Source of the DNA: Solilutibacter silvestris
Lineage (GTDB): Bacteria > Pseudomonadota > Gammaproteobacteria > Xanthomonadales > Xanthomonadaceae
Length of the DNA: 64,000 bases
Direction of reading: 5' to 3'
NCBI RefSeq assembly: GCF_002895945.1
Contig: NZ_NPZB01000001.1
Location: 1,131,501-1,195,500, forward strand
Numbering within the stretch: position 1 is the first letter of the stretch; every line of letters starts with the position of its first letter. The notes beneath the pieces were generated by a model that was given only the letters and a program-made list of their open reading frames with translations, did not search any database and was not told the origin of the DNA. The position numbers were made by a program, and so were the translations under genes. This document shows, in pieces, positions 49,697-58,656 of the stretch.

Positions 49697-50719
49697 CTAC
49701 AACCAGTGGACCTTCTTGAGGTAGCGGTACAGCACGATGCAGGACACGCTGACAATTCCGATCAGTATCCAGTAGGCGTGGGGGGCGGCAAGTTCCGGCA
49801 TGCCGTGGAAATTCATGCCGTACCAGCTCGCAACCAGCGTCGGTACGGCGAGCAGTCCGGCCCAGCCGGCGAGTTTCTTGACCACCTCGCCCTGGCTGAT
49901 GGTAACCAGCGAAAGATTGGTGTTCATCGCGGCGGCGGCCATTTCGCGCAACACGTCGATGGTGTCGGCGGTGCGCGCGGCGTGATCGGAAATGTCGCGG
50001 AAATAAGGACGCACTTCGTCGGGGATGCCGAAATCCTGGATGCGCACCAGTTGCTTGAGGATGTCCTGCATCGGTAGCACCGACATGCGCATTTCGGTGA
50101 GTTCCTTGCGCAACGCATACAGGCGGCTGATGGTCTGGCGACGGAAATCCTCAGCGAAGATCGCGTGTTCCAGCTCGTCCAGTTCCTTGCGGAAGGCGCC
50201 GACGATCGGTTCGTAGTTGTCGACGATGAAATCGAGGACGCCGTGCAGTGCCACCGCCGGCCCGAGCTTCAGGTGTTCCGGTTCGCGTTCGAGTTTCTGC
50301 CGCACGGGCGCGAAACTCAGCGAAGCGCCATGGCGCACCGTCAGCAGGAAGCGTGGCCCGTAGAAAATGTGGGTTTCGCCGAAACGAACGTGCGCGTCCA
50401 CCAGTTGCGCGGTGTGTACGGCCATGAACAAGGTCGTGCCGAAGGCTTCCAGCTTCGGCCGCTGGTGCGCGCTGTGGGCATCCTCGACAGCGAGATCGTG
50501 CAGGCCGAATTCCTGCTGCATGCGGTCGAGCAGTTGTTCGTCCGGTTCGTACAGGCCGACCCAGACGAAGCTGTCGTCATGCGTCGCCAGTTCGTCGCTG
50601 ATGCGATCGAGCGGGATGTCCTGGCGCACGCCATCGCGATATACCGCGCAATTGATCACGCAGGCGGCGGCATCAGCCGGGGGCGAACTGCTGTTGGAAT
50701 CGAGTGTCGGAAGACTCAT
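49697..50719 (-). CDS. corA: Magnesium/cobalt transport protein CorA
   Basis: 340 residues. A large cytoplasmic N-terminal domain (AVYRDGVRQDIPLD, VWVGLYEPDEQLLD, HQRPKLEAFG) precedes two membrane helices at the C-terminus. The signature YGMNFHGMPEL (GMN) lies near residue 300 at the pore mouth. It forms a pentameric Mg2+ channel. The ATG at 50719 follows a short gap after the DUF4105 gene on the same strand, whose stop is 16 bases away. An upstream in-frame start would overlap that gene. Confidence 0.94.
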   Translation of the reverse strand: MSLPTLDSNSSSPPADAAACVINCAVYRDGVRQDIPLDRISDELATHDDSFVWVGLYEPDEQLLDRMQQEFGLHDLAVEDAHSAHQRPKLEAFGTTLFMAVHTAQLVDAHVRFGETHIFYGPRFLLTVRHGASLSFAPVRQKLEREPEHLKLGPAVALHGVLDFIVDNYEPIVGAFRKELDELEHAIFAEDFRRQTISRLYALRKELTEMRMSVLPMQDILKQLVRIQDFGIPDEVRPYFRDISDHAARTADTIDVLREMAAAAMNTNLSLVTISQGEVVKKLAGWAGLLAVPTLVASWYGMNFHGMPELAAPHAYWILIGIVSVSCIVLYRYLKKVHWL

Positions 50720-50735
50720 CGTCCGCATCCTGCAC

Positions 50736-51908
50736 TCAGTCGCGTGAACGGGCAAGCGCGCGCGGCCACGCCAGCGACAACGCACAATGGATCGGCACCA
50801 GCAGCGCCACCCACGGCGCGTTGCGTTGCAGTGGTCCCAGCCACGACACCAGCAGGCCGATGACGGCGAACATCGCGATCACCAGCAACACGTTGCGGCC
50901 AAACGCGCTGTCGCGGCCGCGCAGCCATTGCAGCGCCGGCCACAGCATCAACAACGCCAGCGGATTGAGCAGCCACAGATTGTGGTTGGCAGCGGCGACC
51001 CAGTGCGCAGTGCCGATCCATGCATACAGCGACACTGCGCCGAACAGACCGCAGAACAGCCAGAACGGCAAGGCCAGCGCGGCGAGCAGGCGGCGATGCC
51101 TGCGTCCGAACGCGAGGATCGCTGCAGCAATCGCCAGCCCGGCGATCACGAACGGCCACAACGGCAATGCGGTTTCCGCCGATGCCGGCGCAAGGCGCTG
51201 CGGCAGCAGTTGCTCGGTCGCGCTCACCAGTGGCTGGTCGTTGTTGCTTGCGCTGGCGAGACTGTCGGCGAGGCGCTGCGGCAGGAAGGCATCATCCCAG
51301 TGCGTCAGCGGAACATCGGCGGCCGGCCCGAGGCCGAGTTCGAACCCGTAGCGCATCCACGGCGCCGGCGCGGCCATGCGTGTGGCGTCACTGCGATACG
51401 TTTCGCCATTGGAACTGCCTTCCAGCTGGCGACGCAGTTGGCCGCCCAGTGCGCGATCCAGCGCATCGCGCACGCGGGTGGTGCAGTTGTCGCGGAAATA
51501 ATCGTAGTGGTAGCGACTATTCTGCGGTTGCGCTTTGAGTTCCAGCGCCGACTGCACCGCGTTGGCTTGTGCGGGCGTCAGGTTCAGCCACTGGATCGCC
51601 ACGCCGCGACCTTCGTCGCGATATGTCTGCAGGTCTTCGCGCAATGGCAACGCCGCCAGCGAATACAGCATCTGACCGCGGATGAAGCGTCCGATGAAAC
51701 CGGGCTCGCCGGGATCGAAGAAGCCGAAATTGTAGGAAACCGGTTCACCCTTCGCCGGATCGTCGACCACGATCGCGTCATGGCCGAAACGTTCCCAGAA
51801 CACCTCGCCGGGCTGCATCGTCATCACCCCAATGCGGGGTGTCGCAAACGCGGGCAGCGCGCACAATGCGAGCAGGATGACCTGCAGTGCAGCAACTACG
51901 CGTTTCAT
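50736..51908 (-). CDS. DUF4105/Lnb N-terminal periplasmic domain protein, membrane-anchored
   Basis: 390 residues. A signal sequence ends near residue 22. A periplasmic domain (23-240) has H43 in ERFGHDAIVV and C142 in YFRDNCTTRVRDAL, the conserved His and Cys of the DUF4105 family. About five membrane helices follow (240-385). This layout matches Lnb-type proteins; in Bacteroidetes Lnb has been shown to N-acylate lipoproteins. Its start overlaps the corC stop (ATGA), placing it where lnt stands in many gammaproteobacteria. Whether this one acylates lipoproteins is inference. Confidence 0.82.
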   Translation of the reverse strand: MKRVVAALQVILLALCALPAFATPRIGVMTMQPGEVFWERFGHDAIVVDDPAKGEPVSYNFGFFDPGEPGFIGRFIRGQMLYSLAALPLREDLQTYRDEGRGVAIQWLNLTPAQANAVQSALELKAQPQNSRYHYDYFRDNCTTRVRDALDRALGGQLRRQLEGSSNGETYRSDATRMAAPAPWMRYGFELGLGPAADVPLTHWDDAFLPQRLADSLASASNNDQPLVSATEQLLPQRLAPASAETALPLWPFVIAGLAIAAAILAFGRRHRRLLAALALPFWLFCGLFGAVSLYAWIGTAHWVAAANHNLWLLNPLALLMLWPALQWLRGRDSAFGRNVLLVIAMFAVIGLLVSWLGPLQRNAPWVALLVPIHCALSLAWPRALARSRD

Positions 51909-52756
51909 TCAGCGCGCACGCCGACATGGAACGCATGCACCCGACGGGCATCGGCGTTGGCGACGCGGAACACGAAGCGCCCCATCGCCAGTTCCTCGCC
52001 GGCTTCGGGGAGATGACCGATCGCCGCAGTGACCAGGCCACCGATGGTGTCGTATTCGTCTTCGTCGAAATCGGCATCAAAACGTTCGTTGAAATCGCTG
52101 ATCGGCGTCAGTGCATCGACCACGAATTGCCCGTCGGCGCCGGCGCGGATATGCGCGACCTCGTCGTTGGCGTCGTCGTGTTCGTCATCGATATCGCCGA
52201 CGATCTGTTCCAGCACGTCCTCGATGGTGAGCAGGCCGGCGACGCCGCCGTACTCGTCGATGACGATGCCCATGTGGTTGCGCGACATGCGGAACTCGCG
52301 CAGCAACACGTCGAGGCGCTTGGATTCGGGGATCAGGAAGGCCGGGCGCAGCAGGTCGCGGATGGTCTGATCGGAATGTTCGACCACCACCCGCAACAAA
52401 TCCTTCGCCAGCAGGATGCCGAGGATCTCGTCCTTGTCCTCGCCGTGCACCGGGAAGCGCGAGTGGCCGGATTCCAGCACGATGGCCAGCGCTTCCGTCA
52501 TCGGCTGGTCGATCTGCAGCATGGTGATCTGCGCCCGCGGCACCATCACGTCATCGACGGTGAGATCGGAAATCGCGATCGCGCCTTCCATCATTCGCAA
52601 TGTGTCTGTGCCGATCAGGCCGTCGGCGCCGGCATCGCGCAGGAATTCGACGACATCGCCGCGGGTGGTGGGTTCGCCGGACAGTACGGCGCCGATGCGT
52701 TCCAGCCAGCTCCGGTGTTCGGGCTGGCCGTTGGGACTGTCAGGTTCGTCGGCCAT
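51905..52756 (-). CDS. corC: CorC/HlyC family CBS-domain protein
   Basis: 283 residues. Two CBS motifs span about 65-190 (DVMVPRAQITMLQIDQPMTEAL, SRFPVHGEDKDEILGILLAKDLL, HMGIVIDEYGGVAGLLTIEDVLEQIVGDI). A CorC/HlyC C-terminal domain follows (TIGGLVTAAIGHLPEAGEEL). There are no membrane helices, as in the YbeX/CorC branch linked to Mg2+ homeostasis and ribosome maintenance. It follows ybeY after 78 bases in the conserved phoH-ybeY-corC order. Confidence 0.94.
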   Translation of the reverse strand: MADEPDSPNGQPEHRSWLERIGAVLSGEPTTRGDVVEFLRDAGADGLIGTDTLRMMEGAIAISDLTVDDVMVPRAQITMLQIDQPMTEALAIVLESGHSRFPVHGEDKDEILGILLAKDLLRVVVEHSDQTIRDLLRPAFLIPESKRLDVLLREFRMSRNHMGIVIDEYGGVAGLLTIEDVLEQIVGDIDDEHDDANDEVAHIRAGADGQFVVDALTPISDFNERFDADFDEDEYDTIGGLVTAAIGHLPEAGEELAMGRFVFRVANADARRVHAFHVGVRAE

Positions 52757-52834
52757 TGGGTCGAGCGGGTCGCGTCATTGCGGATGGACGGTTCAGTCTA
52801 CATGGAGGCGGCGGATTGCTGGTGACTGCCGCAT

Positions 52835-53311
52835 TCAGGAGTAGGGATCGGCGATTCCCAGTTCCAGCAACACCTCGCGTTCCAACTGCTCCATCGCCTG
52901 TGCGTCGGCATCGTCTTCGTGATCCCAACCCAGCAGGTGCAGGCAGCCGTGCACAGTCAGGTGCGCATAGTGATGGTTGAGCGCCTTGTGTTGCTCGCGC
53001 GCTTCCTTCGCCACCACCGGCGCGCACAGCACCAGATCGCCGAGCAAAGGGAATTTCGCGGCCTTGGGCAATCCGGGCGGGCGTTCCGCGGGGAAACTCA
53101 GGACATTGGTCGCGTAATCCTTGCCGCGATAGTGGCGATTCAGCGCGCAGCCTTCATCGGTGCCGACGATGCGCAGGGCGAGGTCGGCTTCGAGGATGCG
53201 GCCTTCCAGCGCAGCGGCGACCCAGCGACGAAAACTCGCAGCCGCCGGCACGCCCGTGCGCGGCACGGCGTAACTGACGGCGACATCGAGACGGGTAGGG
53301 CCGCGGGTCAT
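52835..53311 (-). CDS. ybeY: Endoribonuclease YbeY (rRNA maturation RNase)
   Basis: 158 residues. The zinc site is H121-G-C-L-H125-L-L-G-W-D-H131, preceded by NRHYRGKDYATNVLSFP near 58. YbeY takes part in 16S rRNA 3'-end maturation and ribosome quality control. It begins nine bases after the phoH stop, so the two are co-transcribed, and it precedes corC. Confidence 0.96.
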   Translation of the reverse strand: MTRGPTRLDVAVSYAVPRTGVPAAASFRRWVAAALEGRILEADLALRIVGTDEGCALNRHYRGKDYATNVLSFPAERPPGLPKAAKFPLLGDLVLCAPVVAKEAREQHKALNHHYAHLTVHGCLHLLGWDHEDDADAQAMEQLEREVLLELGIADPYS

Positions 53312-53320
53312 GGGGCGAGT

Positions 53321-54313
53321 TTACTCCCGCGCCCCGGTCTCGGCATCGCGCGCATCCCGTGCGTCATAGGCAGTGACGATGCGTGCCACCAGCGGATGGC
53401 GGACGACGTCGCGCGCTTCGAAAAAGGTGAAGCTGACGCCATCGACATCGCGCAGCACTTCGATGGCATCGCGCAGGCCGGACTTCACGTGCTTGGGCAA
53501 GTCGATCTGCGTCATGTCACCGGTGACCACCGCGGTGCTGCCGAAGCCGAGTCGGGTCAGGAACATCTTCATCTGTTCGACGGTGGTGTTCTGCGCTTCG
53601 TCGAGGATCACGAAGGCGTCGTTGAGCGTGCGGCCGCGCATGTAGGCCAGCGGCGCGATCTCGATCACCGATTTCTCCAGCAGCTTCAGCACCTTCTCGA
53701 CGCCGAGCATTTCGTACAGCGCGTCGTAGAGCGGGCGCAGGTAGGGATCGACCTTCTGGCTGAGATCACCGGGCAGGAAGCCGAGTTTTTCGCCGGCTTC
53801 GACCGCCGGGCGCACCAGGATCAAGCGCTGTACTCGTGATTCGTTCAGTGCATCGACGGCCATCGCGACAGCAAGAAATGTTTTTCCGGTGCCGGCCGGA
53901 CCGATCCCGAAGTTGATGTCGTGGGTGGCGATTTCATTCAGGTATTTCTTCTGGTTGGCGCCGCGTCCGCGGATGTTGCCGCGCTTGACACGGACCGAGA
54001 CGTCCTGCGGCACGTAGTCGTCATCGCGAGTATCGCCAATGGCATGCGCGAACGCGGCCACGCGGATGTTGATGGCGTGATCGTCCAGCGTTTCGCTCGC
54101 GGCTTCGTGATACAGCGCGCGCAACAGTTTCTCGGTGTTGGCGACTGCTGTCGCATCTTCGCCGCTGACGCGGAAAATGTTGCCGCGATTGGCGATCTCC
54201 ACGCCCATGCGCAGTTCGATCTGGCGCAGGTGGGCGTCGAACGGCCCGGCCAGGTTGGCGAGCTGCGCGCTGTCGGCGGGATCGAGGGTGAAATCGTGTT
54301 GGGGAGTACTCAT
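53321..54313 (-). CDS. ybeZ: PhoH family ATPase (YbeZ)
   Basis: 330 residues. Walker A GPAGTGKTFLAVAMAVDAL lies near residue 138 and Walker B FVILDEAQNTTVEQMKMFLTR near 233. An N-terminal KH-like part (LRQIELRMGVEIANRGNIFRVSG) fits YbeZ. It is an ATPase/helicase-like partner of YbeY. The ATG at 54313 begins the usual N-terminus; no Shine-Dalgarno is obvious. In many relatives miaB lies directly upstream, but here miaB is about 8 kb away. Confidence 0.94.
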   Translation of the reverse strand: MSTPQHDFTLDPADSAQLANLAGPFDAHLRQIELRMGVEIANRGNIFRVSGEDATAVANTEKLLRALYHEAASETLDDHAINIRVAAFAHAIGDTRDDDYVPQDVSVRVKRGNIRGRGANQKKYLNEIATHDINFGIGPAGTGKTFLAVAMAVDALNESRVQRLILVRPAVEAGEKLGFLPGDLSQKVDPYLRPLYDALYEMLGVEKVLKLLEKSVIEIAPLAYMRGRTLNDAFVILDEAQNTTVEQMKMFLTRLGFGSTAVVTGDMTQIDLPKHVKSGLRDAIEVLRDVDGVSFTFFEARDVVRHPLVARIVTAYDARDARDAETGARE

Positions 54314-54368
54314 ATGTGCATAGGGTAACGCCGAGCACATGACGGCCGCGAGCACGGCCGTTGCACCG

Positions 54369-54394
54369 CGCCACCCGGATCGCTCCGGGCGGCG
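54369..54394. terminator. Hairpin after aceA
   Basis: An 11-base stem (54369-54379 with 54384-54394, one G-U type pair) closes a TCGC loop. It lies ten bases after the aceA stop on the minus strand and ahead of phoH. There is no T-tract, so termination may be Rho-dependent. Confidence 0.5.
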
Positions 54395-54403
54395 ACCTGC
54401 CGA

Positions 54404-55723
54404 TCAGGCTGCGACCGCGACCGCCTGCGGCTGGAACTGTTCCTCCTCGGTCGAGCCTTTCAGCGCCACCGTCGACGACTTGCCGCCCTGGATGGTCTGC
54501 GTCACCGCATCGAAGTAGCCAGTGCCAACTTCGCGCTGGTGCTTCACCGCGGTGAAGCCACGATCGGCCGCCGCGAATTCGCGTTCCTGCAATTCCACGA
54601 AGGCGCTCATCTGGCGGCGGGCATAGCCGTGTGCGAGATCGAACATGCCGTAGTTCAACGCATGGAAACCGGCCAGGGTGATGAACTGGAACTTGTAGCC
54701 GTAGCTGGCGATTTCATGCTGGAACCTGGCGATGGTGGCGTCGTCGAGGTTCTTCTTCCAGTTGAACGACGGCGAGCAGTTGTAGGCCAGCAACTTGCCG
54801 GGATACTTGGCGTGGATCGCTTCGGCGAACTTGCGCGCGAATTCCAGGTCGGGCTTGCCGGTTTCGCACCACACCAGGTCGGCATAAGGCGCATAGGCGA
54901 GGCCGCGGCTGATCGCCTGATCCAGTCCCTTGTGCGTCTTGTAGAAGCCTTCGACGGTGCGTTCGCCAGTGCAGAACGGCAAGTCGTTCGCGTCGACGTC
55001 GCTGGTCAGCAAGTCAGCGGCTTCGGCATCGGTGCGCGCGACGATCAGCGTCGGCACGCCCATCACGTCGGCGGCGAGGCGCGCGGCGGTGAGTTTCTCG
55101 ATCGCTTCGCGCGTCGGCACCAGTACCTTGCCGCCCATGTGGCCGCATTTCTTCACCGAGGCGAGCTGGTCTTCGAAGTGCACGCCGGCGGCACCGGCTT
55201 CGATCATCGACTTCATCAGCTCGAATGCGTTGAGCACGCCACCGAATCCGGCTTCGGCATCGGCGACGATCGGCTGCAGGTAATCGATGCTGTCGTCGCC
55301 CTCGGCGTGGTTGAGCTGGTCGGCGCGCAGCAGCGTGTTGTTGATGCGCTTCACCACCTGCGGCACCGAATTCGCCGGATACAGCGACTGGTCGGGATAC
55401 ATCTCGCCGGCAAGATTGGCATCGGCGGCAACCTGCCAACCGCTGAGGTAAATCGCCTTCAATCCGGCCTTGACCTGCTGCATCGCCTGGTTGCCGGTGA
55501 GTGCACCGAGCGCGTTGACGAAGTCCTCGCGCTGCAGTGACGTCCACAACTTCCCGGCACCAAGTCGCGCGAGCGAATGTTCGACATGCACGGTGCCACG
55601 CAGGCGCACGACGTCCTCGGCGCTGTAGTCGCGGCGGATACCGGCCCAGCGCGGGTTGTTGCTCCACTCGAGTCGCAATTGTTCGGCGGAGGGAAGGGCC
55701 GAGGACAGGCTCGTGGTGCTCAT
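54404..55723 (-). CDS. aceA: Isocitrate lyase AceA
   Basis: 439 residues. The catalytic loop is K191-K-C193-G-H195 ([13 protein letters not shown]). [11 protein letters not shown] near 152 and VARTDAEAA near 228 line the Mg2+ site, and YNCSPSFNW near 320 is conserved. It splits isocitrate into glyoxylate and succinate, the first step of the glyoxylate shunt. AAGGAG lies six bases before the ATG. It follows aceB by 41 bases in one operon. Confidence 0.97.
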   Translation of the reverse strand: MSTTSLSSALPSAEQLRLEWSNNPRWAGIRRDYSAEDVVRLRGTVHVEHSLARLGAGKLWTSLQREDFVNALGALTGNQAMQQVKAGLKAIYLSGWQVAADANLAGEMYPDQSLYPANSVPQVVKRINNTLLRADQLNHAEGDDSIDYLQPIVADAEAGFGGVLNAFELMKSMIEAGAAGVHFEDQLASVKKCGHMGGKVLVPTREAIEKLTAARLAADVMGVPTLIVARTDAEAADLLTSDVDANDLPFCTGERTVEGFYKTHKGLDQAISRGLAYAPYADLVWCETGKPDLEFARKFAEAIHAKYPGKLLAYNCSPSFNWKKNLDDATIARFQHEIASYGYKFQFITLAGFHALNYGMFDLAHGYARRQMSAFVELQEREFAAADRGFTAVKHQREVGTGYFDAVTQTIQGGKSSTVALKGSTEEEQFQPQAVAVAA

Positions 55724-55764
55724 TTCGTTCTCCTTGGTGCGGTGGTGGGCGAGGGTGTTGGAAC

Positions 55765-57366
55765 TCAGGGCAGCTGCGCGTAGGCCGGCAGTGTCAAGAA
55801 ATCGGCGAGCGTGTCTGCATACGTGAGGTCGTGCAGCAGCGCGATGGCATCGTCGATGCGATTGATCCCGGGAATGTTTGCTGCGCGCAGGCGAGATGGC
55901 AGTCCGATCAGCGCGCGTTCCAGCAAGGCGAAATCCAGCGGGGTGCCGTCGTCGAGATGCAGGCTTCCGTGATGCAGCCATTGCCACAGCTGCGTGCGGG
56001 CGATTTCGGCGGTTGCGGCGTCTTCCATCAGGTGATGGATCGGCACGCAGCCATTGCCATCCAGCCACGCCGCGAGATAGCGCACGCACACTTCGACATT
56101 GCCGTCGAATCCGGCATGGGTGATCGTGCCGATGCTCGGGCGCAGCAGATCGGCGGCCGACACCTCGACGTCTTCGCGCAGCACGTCGAGCTGGTTGTCG
56201 CCAGTGACCACCGTCGCGAATGCGTCGCGCGCGATCGGGATCAAGGCGGGATGCGCCACCCAGGTGCCGTCGTGACCGGCTTTCGCCTCGCGCAATTTGT
56301 CGGCGCTGACGCGCTCCAGCGCACGCGCGTTGGCCTCGGCATCGTTGCTGATCGGAATTTGCGCCGCCATTCCGCCCATCGCGAACGCGCCGCGGCGATG
56401 GCAGGTCTTGATCAGTAGTTCGGAATACGCCTTCAGGAACGGCTGCGTCATCGTTACCTGGCTGCGTTCCGGCAACACGCGGTCGTGATGTCCGCGCAGC
56501 GTCTTGATGTAGGAGAAGATGTAATCCCAACGCCCGCAGTTGAGTCCGACGATGCGATCGCGCAGGGCGTGCAGGATTTCGTCCATCTCGAACGCGGCGG
56601 GCAGCGTTTCGACCAGCACCGTCACCTTCAGTTGCCCGTGCGGCAGGCCGAGTGCCTCTTCGGCGAACGCCATCGCTCGATCCCACAGCGCCGCTTCCTC
56701 CATCGACTGCAATTTCGGCAGATAGAAATACGGACCGCGATCCTTCACCGCGAGTGCCCGCGCGTTGTGGAAACAGAACAATCCGAAATCGAACAGCGAG
56801 GCGGACATCGCTGCGCCATCCATCCGCACATGCTTCTCGTCGAGATGCCAGCCGCGTGGGCGCACGATCAGCACCGCACGTTCGGATTCCGGCCGCAGGC
56901 GATAGGTCTTGCCGGCATCGCTGGTGAATTCGAGCGTGCCGGCGATGGCATCGTGCAGCGCGAGCTGGCCTTCGATCAGGTTGCCCCAGGTTGGTGCGGT
57001 GCTGTCCTCGAAATCGGCCATGTAGCAATCGGCGCCCGAGTTCAGCGCGTTGATCACCATCTTGGGATCGACTGGCCCGGTGATCTCGGCCTGCCGGCGC
57101 AGCAGGGCGGTCGGGATCGTGCCCACCTTCCAGTCGTCGGCCCGGATCGCCGCGGTATCGGCGCGGAAGTCGGGGAGGGCGCCGGCATCGAAGGCGACTT
57201 GGCGCTGGCGGCGGGCGTCCAGCAACTGGCGCCGGGATGGCTCGAAGTGGTGGTGCAGTTCGGCCAGGAACGCCAACGCCTCCGGGGTCAGCAGGGCGTC
57301 CTGCCCGGGCGCCTGCGCGGTCAGGGTGGGAAGGGCTGGCTGGAAGGTCTGGGGCTGGGCGGACAT
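55765..57366 (-). CDS. aceB: Malate synthase A AceB
   Basis: 533 residues from the ATG at 57366. Family motifs: [19 protein letters not shown] near 116, [15 protein letters not shown] near 155, [17 protein letters not shown] near 257 and [10 protein letters not shown] near 320. It joins glyoxylate and acetyl-CoA into malate. The start is uncertain: an in-frame ATG at 57408 would sit only a few bases from the transcription start of a strong promoter, giving an almost leaderless message, and neither start has a Shine-Dalgarno. Divergent from a LysR regulator, which probably controls it. Confidence 0.95.
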   Translation of the reverse strand: MSAQPQTFQPALPTLTAQAPGQDALLTPEALAFLAELHHHFEPSRRQLLDARRQRQVAFDAGALPDFRADTAAIRADDWKVGTIPTALLRRQAEITGPVDPKMVINALNSGADCYMADFEDSTAPTWGNLIEGQLALHDAIAGTLEFTSDAGKTYRLRPESERAVLIVRPRGWHLDEKHVRMDGAAMSASLFDFGLFCFHNARALAVKDRGPYFYLPKLQSMEEAALWDRAMAFAEEALGLPHGQLKVTVLVETLPAAFEMDEILHALRDRIVGLNCGRWDYIFSYIKTLRGHHDRVLPERSQVTMTQPFLKAYSELLIKTCHRRGAFAMGGMAAQIPISNDAEANARALERVSADKLREAKAGHDGTWVAHPALIPIARDAFATVVTGDNQLDVLREDVEVSAADLLRPSIGTITHAGFDGNVEVCVRYLAAWLDGNGCVPIHHLMEDAATAEIARTQLWQWLHHGSLHLDDGTPLDFALLERALIGLPSRLRAANIPGINRIDDAIALLHDLTYADTLADFLTLPAYAQLP

Positions 57367-57418
57367 CGGCGGGGTCTGCGGCGCAGCGAGTTGCTGCACC
57401 GCAACCATCCGGCCGCGG

Positions 57419-57446
57419 ATAGTATTTCGCAACGCAAAGTTGTCAA
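57419..57446 (-). promoter_or_regulatory. Consensus promoter of aceB-aceA
   Basis: On the minus strand a perfect -35 TTGACA (57441-57446) and a -10 TACTAT (57419-57424) are 16 bases apart. This is the best sigma-70-like promoter in the window. Transcription would begin near 57412. Confidence 0.8.
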
Positions 57447-57453
57447 TCGAATA

Positions 57454-57470
57454 TATTAGAAAAACTAATA
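57454..57470. promoter_or_regulatory. LysR-type operator between aceB and its divergent regulator
   Basis: TATTAG-AAAAA-CTAATA, a perfect inverted repeat with 6-base arms. It contains the T-N11-A core of LysR-type boxes (ATTAG-N5-CTAAT). It lies eight bases upstream of the aceB -35 and 15 bases before the regulator gene, the usual position for an activator and autorepressor site. Confidence 0.75.
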
Positions 57471-57485
57471 CTGAAACCTGGCCCC

Positions 57486-58454
57486 ATGAGCGACGACCGC
57501 GACCTCGCCCCCCGGTTTTCCTATAAAGGCAGTCGACTCAAGCCCTTGCGCGCGTTTTGCCAGGTGGCGCGGCTGGGGTCGATCTCGCGCGCGGCCGAGG
57601 CGCTGTTCCTCAGCCAGCCGGCGGTGAGCCTGCAGATCCAGGCGATCGAGCGCGAATTCGGCACACGATTGTTCAAGCGCCAGGGCCGTCGCCTCGACCT
57701 CAGCGAGGACGGCACCTTGCTGTATGCGTTCGTTGCGCCATTGGTCGATGGCATCGATGGCCTGCATGGCACCTTCCGTGACGCACTGCGCGGCAAGGGC
57801 ACGGGTGAACTGCAGATCGCCGCAGGCACCTCGACCATCCTCCACCTGTTGCCGCCGATCGTGTCCGCGTTCAAGGCCGCGCATCCGGACGTCAAGCTCA
57901 CGCTGCACAACGTCACCGGCGCCGGCGGCCTGGAAATGCTGCGCGCCGACAAGGTCGATCTCGCCGTCGGCTCGATGCTCGACGTGCCCAACGACATCCA
58001 CTACGCGCCGGCCTACAGTTTCGATCCGATGCTGATCATGGCGCCCGATCATCCGTTGGCGAACAAGGACGACATCACGCTGTCCGATCTGTCTCCTTAT
58101 GGGTTGATCCTGCCACCGCAACGGCTCACCACCTATCGCTTCGTCGACCTGGTGTTCCAGCGTGCGCGCGTGCCGTACAGCGTGGCGATGGAAGTCGGCG
58201 GCTGGGAAATCATCAAGCAATACGTGGCGATGGGCATGGGCATCAGCATCGTCACCTCGATCTGCCTGACGCCTGCCGATCGCGAAACGCTGGTCGCGCG
58301 TTCGCTGGCGCGCTATTTCCCGTCACGCAGTTATGGCGTGGTGATGCGCAAGGGCAAGTTCCTGTCGAGCCATGCCCGCGCCTTCGTCGACCTGATCAAA
58401 CCGGAACTGCTGGCTGGACGCGACTACTATCACAGCGGGCATTCGGAGCGTTGA
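57486..58454 (+). CDS. LysR-family regulator, probably of the glyoxylate shunt
   Basis: 322 residues. The N-terminal winged helix lies at about 17-80 (LKPLRAFCQVARLGSISRAAEALFLSQPAVSLQIQAIEREFG). A LysR effector domain follows (LQIAAGTSTILHLLPPIVSAFKAAHPDVKL, VAMGMGISIVTSICL near 242). It resembles the CysB/CbbR-like branch. Its divergent position and the dyad in the 77-base gap argue that it regulates aceBA. The effector is unknown. No clear Shine-Dalgarno precedes the ATG. Confidence 0.88.
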   Translation: MSDDRDLAPRFSYKGSRLKPLRAFCQVARLGSISRAAEALFLSQPAVSLQIQAIEREFGTRLFKRQGRRLDLSEDGTLLYAFVAPLVDGIDGLHGTFRDALRGKGTGELQIAAGTSTILHLLPPIVSAFKAAHPDVKLTLHNVTGAGGLEMLRADKVDLAVGSMLDVPNDIHYAPAYSFDPMLIMAPDHPLANKDDITLSDLSPYGLILPPQRLTTYRFVDLVFQRARVPYSVAMEVGGWEIIKQYVAMGMGISIVTSICLTPADRETLVARSLARYFPSRSYGVVMRKGKFLSSHARAFVDLIKPELLAGRDYYHSGHSER

Positions 58455-58656
58455 AATCCCGAATAACATCCTGCTAACAACACAGGGCGCATTGTGTTTT
58501 GGCACTACGGCGCAATGCCGTAACGGCCACTCAGCCGCGCGCACTTCCCCCTTTCTCCGCACTGAGCCACAGTGTTCCCGCCACCGGCGGGAGCCCCGGC
58601 TTCGGCCGCCTGCGATTCCGCATCCATGCGAATCCGCATTTCAAAGGCACTAAATC

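Noticed and set aside
47501-50077. An 858-codon plus-strand open frame over cstA and corA
   Set aside because: Its composition is dominated by His, Arg, Gln and Ala, typical of antisense frames in GC-rich DNA, and cstA/corA on the minus strand are unmistakable.
58455-58656. A small RNA or gene in the gap before the fasciclin gene
   Set aside because: Only short stems (such as TACGGC/GCCGTA at 58506-58522 and an imperfect GATTC/GAATC pair) are present; there is no promoter-terminator pair and no reading frame with a ribosome site.
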